From Atribacterota bacterium (GTDB lineage Bacteria; Atribacterota; Phoenicimicrobiia; Phoenicimicrobiales; Phoenicimicrobiaceae): DNA of 19,871 nucleotides. Position numbers and translations under genes: made by a program. The number at the start of each line of letters is the position of its first letter. Within the stretch, counting starts at the first letter, position 1. Positions 13,801-19,871 of this stretch are shown in pieces. Where the stretch lies: NCBI GenBank assembly GCA_030599445.1, contig JAUVOA010000004.1, positions 1-19,871 of the forward strand. The letters are read 5' to 3'. Below the pieces are notes generated by a model. It was not told the origin of the DNA. It was given only the letters and a program-made list of their open reading frames with translations, and did no database searches.

Positions 13801-14114
13801 CACTGTTCCAGATTAGAAAGAGCTTCTCTTAAATAACCTTTTTCTTTTTCGTCTTCTGTTTCCCTAAAACTGTCTTCAATTTTTTGTTGAAACCTTTCTT
13901 TTAGCTCGATAGCCGCTTTTCTGGTAAAGGTAATGGCGGCAATTTCATCCACCTTGAATTTTCCCGATTTAATCAGAGCAGCCATGCGGTGAATCAGGCT
14001 GGAAGTCTTCCCCGACCCGGCGCTTGCTTCGACTAAAATATTACGGTTTATTTCTTTAATAATTTTTTCTCGAGCTTTCTGGTCAACTAATTCTTTCGGG
14101 AAATGATTACTCAT
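10839..14114 (-). CDS. addA: AddA-type UvrD/Rep helicase-nuclease
   Basis: AddA is the ATP-driven helicase and one nuclease of the AddAB complex, which resects double-strand DNA breaks for RecA-dependent repair. Visible superfamily-1 motifs are Walker A EASAGSGKT (29-37), TFTRKAA (62-68), Walker B LLVDEFQDTDP (359-369) and GDPQQSIYRFRRA (402-414), with LHKAKGLESP and LYVAATRAK further on. The C-terminal PD-(D/E)xK nuclease has GTIDLVF (1028-1034, D1031), VVVDYKTD (1041-1048, D1044, K1046) and a downstream QRQIAIY. Length 1091 is a little below the usual 1150-1250. The start overlaps addB by 8 nt, with GGAGG 13 nt upstream. Helicase and nuclease residues look intact. The final codons and stop lie in an octamer repeat, but the protein already ends at the usual place after the LYF-type strand. 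Confidence 0.95.
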   Translation of the reverse strand: MSNHFPKELVDQKAREKIIKEINRNILVEASAGSGKTSSLIHRMAALIKSGKFKVDEIAAITFTRKAAIELKERFQQKIEDSFRETEDEKEKGYLREALSNLEQCYLGTIHSFCARLLRERPIEAGLDPEFAELDDLDDTLLKEEAWERYLFNLKIKESPSLIHLEELGIKPSELEDCYKTVCTYPEVTPFFQVSPKPNLKEAIKEIISFSDEACQYIPDEEPKMGYDQLQEAVLSVKRMKGFYDYIKEDYNKIKLLENFSKSEKVTLNRWTSKEKAKEYRDSLVLELQEKVINPTLQQWWEYCYIYTINFVLPAVEYYHELRQKVSMLNFQDLLLKTSCLLRDYPEVRQYFQQKYKCLLVDEFQDTDPIQAEIIFYLTCQDVYEKNWQKLIPRPGSLFVVGDPQQSIYRFRRADIAIYNLVKGLVKKNGGEVLKLQANFRSLHSIGSYLNPIFEELFSSGQGKFQAVYSPMQTVWEDNPQYLSGVKQLIISKERTKNDTIRQDAQSIARIIRDMVDKGFKLVRTEEEIKAGTSTSVTYKDFMILLRYRSGMDIYARTFAEYGIPFTVSGCASLNESYQIKELLKVFRLMRDIENQVLVIAVLRGIFFGFSDDDLYQFKEAGGEFDFYEKIPEKLNLRLKKNFDRAFCRLRQFHLWTQKLPPVTAMEKIIIDSGLLSHSCLEGYNLNKCGELYFILEKLRKAEAGEVIGFAPMVDQLEKMLEAGVEEELDILTEENTVRIMNLHKAKGLESPVVFLAIPYNPTTHEPTYYIERTGQEPFGHFLVYRSNAYNKGKGKRLAQPKNWEDYCQLEAFYNEAEDIRLLYVAATRAKNLLVISSLNHKSNKSNPWLPLLKNIKEETNITVPEAKLLKAETREKEEKSLFDNYKEIQKECRQWMKDLSKSSYYEKKPTDFKDEEKHRKIETIDVGGTAWGSAVHRIFDYLIKEDPDEQLLSLHAEKALEKQGISLKRKEELTGIIRKFKKSDLYQRLKKAELKYSEVPFTINIEPAHPLYAELDGQDSRPVILSGTIDLVFKEVDDWVVVDYKTDRPKNEKDYPKLVEVYQRQIAIYSQVWQEITGEQVKQSSIYFVN

Positions 14115-17100
14115 ATCTTTCTTGCAACCTCCTCAAATTATCAAGGGCGGGTTCTTCATCATATTTTTTTGCATTTTTTCCGCTTACTTCCATCACTTGA
14201 TTTTGTTCCAGGATATCCCGGTAATCGGCACACATAAAATCATTCGCTTTTTGAATCATAGCAAAATTTCCTTGAGCAACAATATCAAGCAATAAATCGA
14301 TCATCTCCAATACCTGATTTCTTCTTTCTTCTCCATAGAAATATTGCCTACCCTGGCCACTCAATGTGGGGAAATAATAGCCCGCTTTTTGGATTTTAGG
14401 AAAGACAGATATTCCGGTTTTAGCTAATATTTTTTTAAGAGATAAGGCATAGAGGGCATGCTGAATCTGTTTTCCATTTTGAAAATATTTGCTTCGACTA
14501 AATCCATAAGGGGTCCCGGTTTTGTAATCAATAATACGATAAGTATCCTCATCTAATTTATCTATACGGTCAATCTTCCCCTGAAAACTAATCGACTTGC
14601 CACCGGGCAGAGATAGTTCTACTGCTTTTATTTTCTTGCCTAATTCCTCGTTCTGATTATCTCGGGTGCCGAAAGCAAATTCAAGATAAGTTGGTATTTC
14701 TCCTTTATATTTTTTTTCTTCGCAATGTAGAAAGAACCGGCAAGAATCCAATATTTCTTTGCTTTCATGCTGGTAAACCAAGTCATTGGGAGGGGCTAAT
14801 CTCTTTCTTTTTTGTTTCAGCTGGTAAAGAACAATATTTTCTAAAATGCGCCAGTGGTTGGTATAAGATGGTGAAATAAAAATTCCGGGTGGTGATATTT
14901 CTTTTAATTTTTTATAAAATTTCTCGAAAATTTGATGAAATAGAATTCCTTTTTCCGAGGGATCCAACCATACACCCGGGTCTTCAATCATCTCTTTGAG
15001 TGGTTTTATTTTTAGAATATATTTTAAAAAGTATAGATAAGGGCAAAAGGCAATCAATTCCAATCTGGAACTTGATACCACTAACCCCCGGTTAAGACGG
15101 GGGTCTACCTGTTTAGGATCTACTTTTACTTTTCCGTTAAACCGGTTAAGCTCTTCTTTTTCCCTCTGTCGGGCTGCATAAAAACCTTCGGATAGGGCAG
15201 GATAAAGATGCTCAAAAAGGGGAGCAATATCTAAAAGGTTATGTCTTGCAAAATATAAAAACCAATCTGCGGAATCAAGAATTTCCTGGGGCTTGCCTGG
15301 AATGAATCCGGAAGTATCTTGAAAACTGCTGTAAAAATCAGAATAATCTTTCTGCTTATCCCTGGTTTTTAAACGGTATAGCTGCAACATTAAACTCGAT
15401 GGAGCTAATTCCCGATTATCCTGAGTATCAAAACGGGAATAGGAAAGAATAATTTTGCCTTTAAGGGAAGCAAATAATTGAAGCATCTTGTATTGGTTTT
15501 CTTTGCCTTTTTCTTTGTTGGGATTAATGCGGCCACTGTTTTTTTTCTCGGCGTCCAGCAAAATAGATCCGTCGTGCGCTGAATCGGGAAATTTTGCAGA
15601 ATCCATTCCTACAATAAAATTATAAGGGCGATTAAGCCAAATTCCTTTTTTGTAGCTGGCAGTATGCAGACAGCCTCCTCTCGGTTCCGAACAATTAACC
15701 CTTTCATTTTTAATTAAATCAACTATCAAGGTGAGGGCTTCATTTACGGGCATATTGGGAAGAGGATAGTCACTTTCTATTAAAATAGTTAAACTCTCTT
15801 TTATCTTTTTTATCGCTTCTTCGTCTAAATTATTTTCTTCATCTATTTTACTGTAATCAGTAACAATATTTATAAGCCCCCGGGCAATCTGCTTTGGTGA
15901 GATAGTATAATCAAAATTCTCTTGAGGTAATTCATGGAAAATTTGATTTATAAATTCTCTAATCCAAAAAAGGTCCTTTATCTTTTTGCGATATCTCTCT
16001 TGCCTGTCTTCGGATACCTGCTCAATTTCACCTTCCGATTGTTTTATAACTAAATCTATTCCCTTGATATATCGATTCCTTTTGCGCCCAATCGGAGAAT
16101 TGCGCAGCAAAGTAGCCACTCGTTGGGGAGTAGGTATATCCGGATTCAACCGCTGGTTTTTTAACTCAAAATTACCCCCGGTTAGTAAAAAATATAATTT
16201 TGCTATACTGTAATTATCTCGTATCCAATCAATTAGAGTAAAAAATAGTTTCGCCGGAGAAGTACTTTTAATGCTTATCCCGTTGCCAAAAGTAATATTT
16301 AAGGAATATTGTCTGGACAGCTGATAAAGATATTGGGAATAGGGTTCCTGCACAGTATAAAAAATACTCACTTCATCTAAAGGAATATTTTGGGATTTTA
16401 TCTTTCGGATAATCGTTTTTACTTCATTAAATTCTCCGTGAGATTGGATTAACTCAATGTTAAGTTTTCCAGGTAGATTGGATGGTATCTTATCTATATC
16501 GTATAAATAATCAAGCGAGTTTTCCGGATAATTTTCTTCTTCTTTATAGGATTCAGAAAGATAAAAAGAGGTGGGTTTTTTTAAATTTCTTGGTGTGGGC
16601 AAATAAATAACCTTTGATTCTGGCAGTATAATTTTCCTAAAAAAGATCTCCTCCAGATAATTTAATTCTATATTAGAGGGTACGATAAATAACTCTTTTT
16701 TCGGCTGATTCTTTTTCTTGCATTTAATTGCCTGAAGATAGATACCCGCCTCATCAATATAATTTTGCTCTTTTAATATTTTCTCATACTCCTGCATTAT
16801 CTTAAGCAAATCTCCACTCTTTTTAGAGTTAACTATCGCAGAGTACGGAAAATTTCGGGAAGAGAATCCTGCTATCCTTAGCTCTTTTATGGCTAAATAA
16901 GTCGAGCGGCTGATTCCGGGAGAAAAGGTGGGAGGTTGAAAATAATCCAGCAATTTTTTCCGGGATAACTCTTTTAATATTTGAAGCAGGAATATCTGAC
17001 CTAAAGAATTATCTAAAATTTTTAATTTATTTTTAGAGATATAATCATCACAGTAATCCCTGGCCAGGTCGAAAAGGGTGGTGATATTCAGGTTCAACGC

Positions 17101-17238
17101 AAAAAAACCCTCTCTGGATAAGCTTTTTTTTAAGGCATTGCCGTCCAAATAAGAAGGCATGATTAAATTTTTCTTGTCGGTTAAATTATCCTGGCATATT
17201 CTCTTTAAGAAAAAAACCAGGGGACGGTCCTCTGTCAT
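14107..17238 (-). CDS. addB: AddB-like helicase-nuclease subunit without Walker A and with a degraded Fe-S site
   Basis: AddB is the second subunit of AddAB; it has a helicase-like body and a C-terminal nuclease. The nuclease is clear: FHQIFEKFY (H768), GKIDRID (D890), RIIDYKTG (D904, K906) and QHALYAL. The N-terminus goes straight to LIMPSYLDGNALKKSL, so the GxxGSGKT motif of Firmicute AddB is absent, as in some proteobacterial AddB proteins. Of the four cysteines that hold a [4Fe-4S] cluster in B. subtilis AddB, the first is present (FCPYLYFLKY, C732). The C-terminal C-x2-C-x5-C is reduced to FMCADYRDIL (C1003). The start ATG and next six codons lie in a dispersed palindrome; GGAAGGG is 11-12 nt upstream and the S9 peptidase stop 4 nt upstream. 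Length 1043 is typical to slightly short. Overlap with addA supports the assignment. Confidence 0.9.
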   Translation of the reverse strand: MTEDRPLVFFLKRICQDNLTDKKNLIMPSYLDGNALKKSLSREGFFALNLNITTLFDLARDYCDDYISKNKLKILDNSLGQIFLLQILKELSRKKLLDYFQPPTFSPGISRSTYLAIKELRIAGFSSRNFPYSAIVNSKKSGDLLKIMQEYEKILKEQNYIDEAGIYLQAIKCKKKNQPKKELFIVPSNIELNYLEEIFFRKIILPESKVIYLPTPRNLKKPTSFYLSESYKEEENYPENSLDYLYDIDKIPSNLPGKLNIELIQSHGEFNEVKTIIRKIKSQNIPLDEVSIFYTVQEPYSQYLYQLSRQYSLNITFGNGISIKSTSPAKLFFTLIDWIRDNYSIAKLYFLLTGGNFELKNQRLNPDIPTPQRVATLLRNSPIGRKRNRYIKGIDLVIKQSEGEIEQVSEDRQERYRKKIKDLFWIREFINQIFHELPQENFDYTISPKQIARGLINIVTDYSKIDEENNLDEEAIKKIKESLTILIESDYPLPNMPVNEALTLIVDLIKNERVNCSEPRGGCLHTASYKKGIWLNRPYNFIVGMDSAKFPDSAHDGSILLDAEKKNSGRINPNKEKGKENQYKMLQLFASLKGKIILSYSRFDTQDNRELAPSSLMLQLYRLKTRDKQKDYSDFYSSFQDTSGFIPGKPQEILDSADWFLYFARHNLLDIAPLFEHLYPALSEGFYAARQREKEELNRFNGKVKVDPKQVDPRLNRGLVVSSSRLELIAFCPYLYFLKYILKIKPLKEMIEDPGVWLDPSEKGILFHQIFEKFYKKLKEISPPGIFISPSYTNHWRILENIVLYQLKQKRKRLAPPNDLVYQHESKEILDSCRFFLHCEEKKYKGEIPTYLEFAFGTRDNQNEELGKKIKAVELSLPGGKSISFQGKIDRIDKLDEDTYRIIDYKTGTPYGFSRSKYFQNGKQIQHALYALSLKKILAKTGISVFPKIQKAGYYFPTLSGQGRQYFYGEERRNQVLEMIDLLLDIVAQGNFAMIQKANDFMCADYRDILEQNQVMEVSGKNAKKYDEEPALDNLRRLQERYE
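17218..17237 (-). repeat. Second copy of REP-like palindrome, overlapping the addB start
   Basis: CAGGGGAC, G, GTCCTCTG at 17218-17234, then TCA, repeats the element at 8714-8736 (16-nt core identical, same orientation). On the minus strand it reads through the addB start as ATG ACA GAG GAC CGT CCC CTG, and is then followed by GTTTTTTT, i.e. stem plus seven T. It could thus act as an intrinsic terminator or attenuator between the S9 peptidase and addB while also encoding the first residues of AddB. Confidence 0.7.
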
Positions 17239-17242
17239 TTTT

Positions 17243-19153
17243 TTATTCTACCCTTCCGCCGAGATGTTCACCTAAAAATTCTTCCATAGCGCCATAAAAA
17301 TCAAAACGATTTTCTTCGTTTGCAAAACCATGACCCTCATTATCTTTAACCATATAAGGAACTTCAATACCTCGTGTCTTTAAGGCTTCAACCATCTGAT
17401 CTGATTCAGCTTTGGGAACTCTGGGGTCATTAGCCCCTTGGGCAATGAAAAGAGGAACCTTAATTTTATCAACATGGAAGAGCGGGGAAGCTGCCTCCAG
17501 CAATTCTTTATCTTTTTCGGGATCTCCGACCATTTCGTAAAACATTTCCCGCATAGGTTCCCAATAAGGAGGTATTGCCTCAAACCAGGATAAGATATTG
17601 GATATTCCCACGTAATCAATCCCACAAGTATATAAATCCGGAGTAAAGGTTAAGCCTGCTAAAGTGGCATATCCACCATAAGATCCTCCATAAATTGCAA
17701 TTCTTTTAGGGTCCGCTATCCCCTGTTCGATTAGCCAATTAACTCCATCAGTAATATCATCCTGCATTTTTTTACCCCATTCTTTAAATCCGAGCTCCCA
17801 GAATTTACGACCATATCCGGTAGAACCACGGAAATTCATCTGCAATACGGCATAACCCCGGTTGGCCAAAAACTGAACTTCAGGATTATATCCCCAATAG
17901 TCTCTATACCAGGGACCACCATGAGGATTAATAACTACAGGTAAATTTTTTGGAGTTAAACCTTTTGGAATGGTTAAGTATCCATGGATAGTTAAACCAT
18001 CCCGTGAGGTATATTTGATTGGTCGCATATCTGCCATATATTTCTCTTCCAGCCAGGGGCTAATATCTATCATCTTTCTAAATTCACCTTTGGTAAGATC
18101 ATAAAAATAATATGCCCCCAAACCTTTATCACTATAGGTTATTATAATTAGTTTAGTTTCATCTCTGCTCCTATCGGTTATTGCAACTTCGTATCCGGGC
18201 AAGCGTTTCTCCAGGTCTTCCTGTAATTCTTTGCGTTCCTGGTCAAAAAAATGATAATGCCTTTTATCGGTATAGTAAGCAACGCCGGTAATTTTCTTTT
18301 GTTTATTCGATTTTAACAGGATTGTAACATCAACTTCCGGATGCTCATATATTTCTTCCAGGAGTTTATCATTAGCAATATCATATTTAAAAATAGCTTG
18401 TTTATCCCTACCAATATTAGAGGACACATAAAGATATTTATTATCATAAGTAAAAAATAATGGAGCTATAGTTTCTTTGAAACTGGTGGTAATAATTGCC
18501 CTAAAGGGTTCGGTTTCTTGTTCTCTGTATAGGATGCTGGTATTTACACCGTCACTGGTAGTAGCAACCCGAAGTTTACCCTCATGATCAGTTAACCAAC
18601 CGACAATATTCCCGGGGTTTTCGGCGAGCATTTCCATCTCCCCATTATTAATATCGATACGATATACATCAAAAAATCGTTTATCTCTTTTATTCATTAC
18701 CATCAACATTTCATCTGGATTATCTTTAAGATCATCGATCAGTCCAACCTTTACCTTTTCAAAAGGGGTTAAAGTTTTTCTAGCTGAGCCGTCAATATTC
18801 ACTGCATAAAGCTTAAAGTTTTCATCTCCTGCCTGATCCTGGGCATAAACGACTCGATTATTGCTGGCCCATAAATATCCAGCAATATCTCTTTCTGTGG
18901 CATCGGTAATTCTGGTAACCTTCTCTTCTCCGATTTTTTGCACATGAATATTCAGGCGATTTTCCCAGGGCTGAAGAAAAGCCCAATACTCTCCATTGGG
19001 GGATAAGGAAAAACCTATCTTTTCAGGATTCTTAAAAAAATCTTTCATGGGAATGAGTGGAGCTTCATTGGCTGCACTCGAGGCCATTAAATTTGAGGCT
19101 GAAAATAAAAATATCAACATACAAATTATTGAAAAAAGCAGTATTTTTTTCAT
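17243..19153 (-). CDS. Secreted S9 family (acylaminoacyl-peptidase-like) oligopeptidase
   Basis: S9 peptidases are serine peptidases that cut short peptides through a beta-propeller gate. This protein (636 residues, normal size) has a signal peptide at about 1-24, so it probably acts outside the cytoplasmic membrane. Residues about 45-365 are propeller-like blades. The alpha/beta-hydrolase domain starts near 375 with the oxyanion motif HGGP (411-414), RGSTGYG (442-448), nucleophile GGSYGG (489-494, S491), acid GANDPR (573-578, D576) and catalytic EGHGF (606-610, H608), so the triad is complete. AAGGAGGG lies 5 nt before the ATG, a strong site. It is the first gene of a likely operon with addB and addA (4-nt gap to addB), though a terminator-like palindrome sits at that junction. 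Substrates likely include N-blocked or short peptides; not resolvable further. Confidence 0.94.
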   Translation of the reverse strand: MKKILLFSIICMLIFLFSASNLMASSAANEAPLIPMKDFFKNPEKIGFSLSPNGEYWAFLQPWENRLNIHVQKIGEEKVTRITDATERDIAGYLWASNNRVVYAQDQAGDENFKLYAVNIDGSARKTLTPFEKVKVGLIDDLKDNPDEMLMVMNKRDKRFFDVYRIDINNGEMEMLAENPGNIVGWLTDHEGKLRVATTSDGVNTSILYREQETEPFRAIITTSFKETIAPLFFTYDNKYLYVSSNIGRDKQAIFKYDIANDKLLEEIYEHPEVDVTILLKSNKQKKITGVAYYTDKRHYHFFDQERKELQEDLEKRLPGYEVAITDRSRDETKLIIITYSDKGLGAYYFYDLTKGEFRKMIDISPWLEEKYMADMRPIKYTSRDGLTIHGYLTIPKGLTPKNLPVVINPHGGPWYRDYWGYNPEVQFLANRGYAVLQMNFRGSTGYGRKFWELGFKEWGKKMQDDITDGVNWLIEQGIADPKRIAIYGGSYGGYATLAGLTFTPDLYTCGIDYVGISNILSWFEAIPPYWEPMREMFYEMVGDPEKDKELLEAASPLFHVDKIKVPLFIAQGANDPRVPKAESDQMVEALKTRGIEVPYMVKDNEGHGFANEENRFDFYGAMEEFLGEHLGGRVE

Positions 19154-19211
19154 TTTTTCCCTCCTTGATTTAAAAGATATTTTGTAAATTTAAAAATGCT
19201 GTTTTCATTTT

Positions 19212-19257
19212 AATATAGCATTAATTTATTTTATCTTCTATGTAATATTTTCCACAA
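19212..19257 (-). promoter_or_regulatory. Candidate promoter for the S9 peptidase-addBA operon
   Basis: On the minus strand TTGTGG (19257-19252) and TAAAAT (19233-19228, five of six -10 bases) are 18 nt apart. Alternatively TGCTATATT (19220-19212) is an extended -10. Both lie 60-100 nt upstream of the peptidase ATG in a gap with no coding sequence. The region is AT-rich, so this is a suggestion. No terminator for the upstream ybaK gene was seen. Confidence 0.35.
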
Positions 19258-19273
19258 ACAAAAGGTTAATAAA

Positions 19274-19747
19274 TTAGACCACAGTTAATTTACCAGAAAT
19301 TAAATGCATTGCCTTTGATAAATCATTGGGATCAACCTTTAATTGTAAACCCCGAACTCCCGCACTGAATATAATAAAAGGAAATTGGAAGGCGCTTTCA
19401 TCGACATAAGTAGGATAATTTTTTTTCATTGCTAAAAGCGAGACGCCTCCTCGAATATAACCAGTTAATGACTTTATCTCTTTTAAGTGGATCATTTCTA
19501 CTTTTTTGTTTCCACTTATGGAAGCAAGGGCTTTCAGGTTAAGTTCCGCCCCTCCGGGGATACACGCCACTAATATTCCGGTCCTATCCCCACGAATTAC
19601 CAGTGTTTTAAATACCTGTTTTAAGGGCTGCCCCATCTTCTGTGCGGCATTTTCTGCACTAAGGTGCTGCTCGTTTACTTCATATTCCAAAATTTCATAA
19701 GGAATTTTCAATTTATCTAAAATTCTGGAAGCATTGGTCTTTTTCAT
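19274..19747 (-). CDS. ybaK: YbaK/EbsC family aminoacyl-tRNA deacylase
   Basis: YbaK-family proteins hydrolyse mischarged tRNA, typically Cys-tRNA(Pro), in the cytoplasm. The 157 residues cover the whole single domain, which is the usual length. The N-terminus KKTNASRILDKL, the essential lysine in VFKTLV (K47, matching K46 of E. coli YbaK), GYIRGG (96-101), YVDESAF (114-120) and SAGVRGLQL (128-136) are all family marks. The loop after GYIRGG reads VSLLAMKK where many relatives have a CSPIGMKK-like sequence, so the substrate pocket may differ. It starts 5 nt after the stop of the nitroreductase-like gene, suggesting co-transcription; the ribosome binding site (GGG about 10 nt upstream) is weak. 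Confidence 0.92.
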   Translation of the reverse strand: MKKTNASRILDKLKIPYEILEYEVNEQHLSAENAAQKMGQPLKQVFKTLVIRGDRTGILVACIPGGAELNLKALASISGNKKVEMIHLKEIKSLTGYIRGGVSLLAMKKNYPTYVDESAFQFPFIIFSAGVRGLQLKVDPNDLSKAMHLISGKLTVV

Positions 19748-19752
19748 TTCTA

Positions 19753-19871
19753 TTACCCGTAAATATTGTAACTTCTGATTTTATCTATTGACTTTCGTTT
19801 TTTAGGACGTATTTGGTTAGATTCCGGATAACCCACAGTTATAATAAGCTCAACTCTTTTTGATGGCGGAA
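19753..19871 (-). CDS. Nitroreductase family protein, C-terminal fragment (5' end beyond window)
   Basis: An open frame on the minus strand runs from the window edge to TAA at 19755-19753 and encodes the last 38 residues of a protein. The reading VELIITVGYPES, then RPKKRKSIDKI, then YNIYG at the end matches the C-terminus of flavin-dependent nitroreductase family oxidoreductases, which usually read GYP, RPRKRK-type basic cluster, and a final N-x-YG. The gene is cut by the window edge, so length, cofactor residues and start cannot be judged. It precedes ybaK by 5 nt. Confidence 0.72.
   Translation of the reverse strand, partial: PPSKRVELIITVGYPESNQIRPKKRKSIDKIRSYNIYG

Noticed and set aside
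14107..17238. A later start for addB at Met27 (MPSYLDG)
   Set aside because: No ribosome binding site precedes it, and the preceding segment (VFFLKRICQDNL) resembles the N-terminal helix of other AddB proteins.
17380..17625. An 81-codon minus-strand frame inside the S9 peptidase
   Set aside because: It overlaps the catalytic domain of the peptidase in another frame and shows no family features.

Overview
The window is about 20 kb of AT-rich bacterial DNA, and every gene I can support lies on the minus strand, so the map is best read from high to low coordinates. The gene set (family-5 peptide ABC importer, Sec signal peptides on exported proteins, AddAB recombination nuclease, S9 oligopeptidase, TldD protease, FakA/FakB-type lipid protein) fits a heterotrophic, probably anaerobic, peptide-using bacterium. 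The long binding protein and the permease with a large extracytoplasmic insert remind me of thermophile or candidate-phylum lineages such as Atribacterota or Thermotogota. That placement is a low-confidence impression; the sequence has no rRNA or other marker to settle it.

Layout from right to left: (1) the 3' end of a nitroreductase-like gene (19753-19871, cut by the window edge), followed 5 nt later by ybaK (19274-19747). (2) A short AT-rich promoter region, then a likely operon of a secreted S9 oligopeptidase (17243-19153), addB (14107-17238) and addA (10839-14114), with 4-nt and -8-nt junctions. (3) A 295-nt repeat-rich gap with a degenerate octamer array and three palindromes. (4) A DAK2 (FakA-like) plus DegV (FakB-like) fusion gene (8741-10543), followed by a palindrome that looks like an intrinsic terminator. 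(5) A family-5 peptide/oligosaccharide ABC importer: an 834-residue binding protein (5975-8479), a 282-nt gap with inverted octamer arrays and a hairpin, then dppB, dppC, dppD and dppF tightly packed, and the 5' part of tldD (1-1230, cut by the window edge).

The genes suggest peptide scavenging: a secreted oligopeptidase, an importer for peptides (or oligosaccharides), and TldD for intracellular peptide breakdown. The DegV fusion probably handles host or medium fatty acids, AddAB processes DNA ends, and YbaK edits mischarged tRNA.

The most unusual points are: a binding protein whose family-5 segments appear in circularly permuted order; a DppC permease with about 195 extra residues after its first membrane helix; a FakA-type kinase domain fused to a FakB-type fatty-acid-binding domain; an AddB that lacks the Walker A motif and three of the four iron-sulfur cysteine positions; a dispersed palindrome that supplies the start codon of addB and, in a second copy, the apparent terminator of the DegV fusion gene; and period-8 degenerate repeats (consensus near CTGGTTAA) in two intergenic regions, one running into the addA stop codon. 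No CRISPR array, tRNA, rRNA, transposase gene or phage gene was seen.
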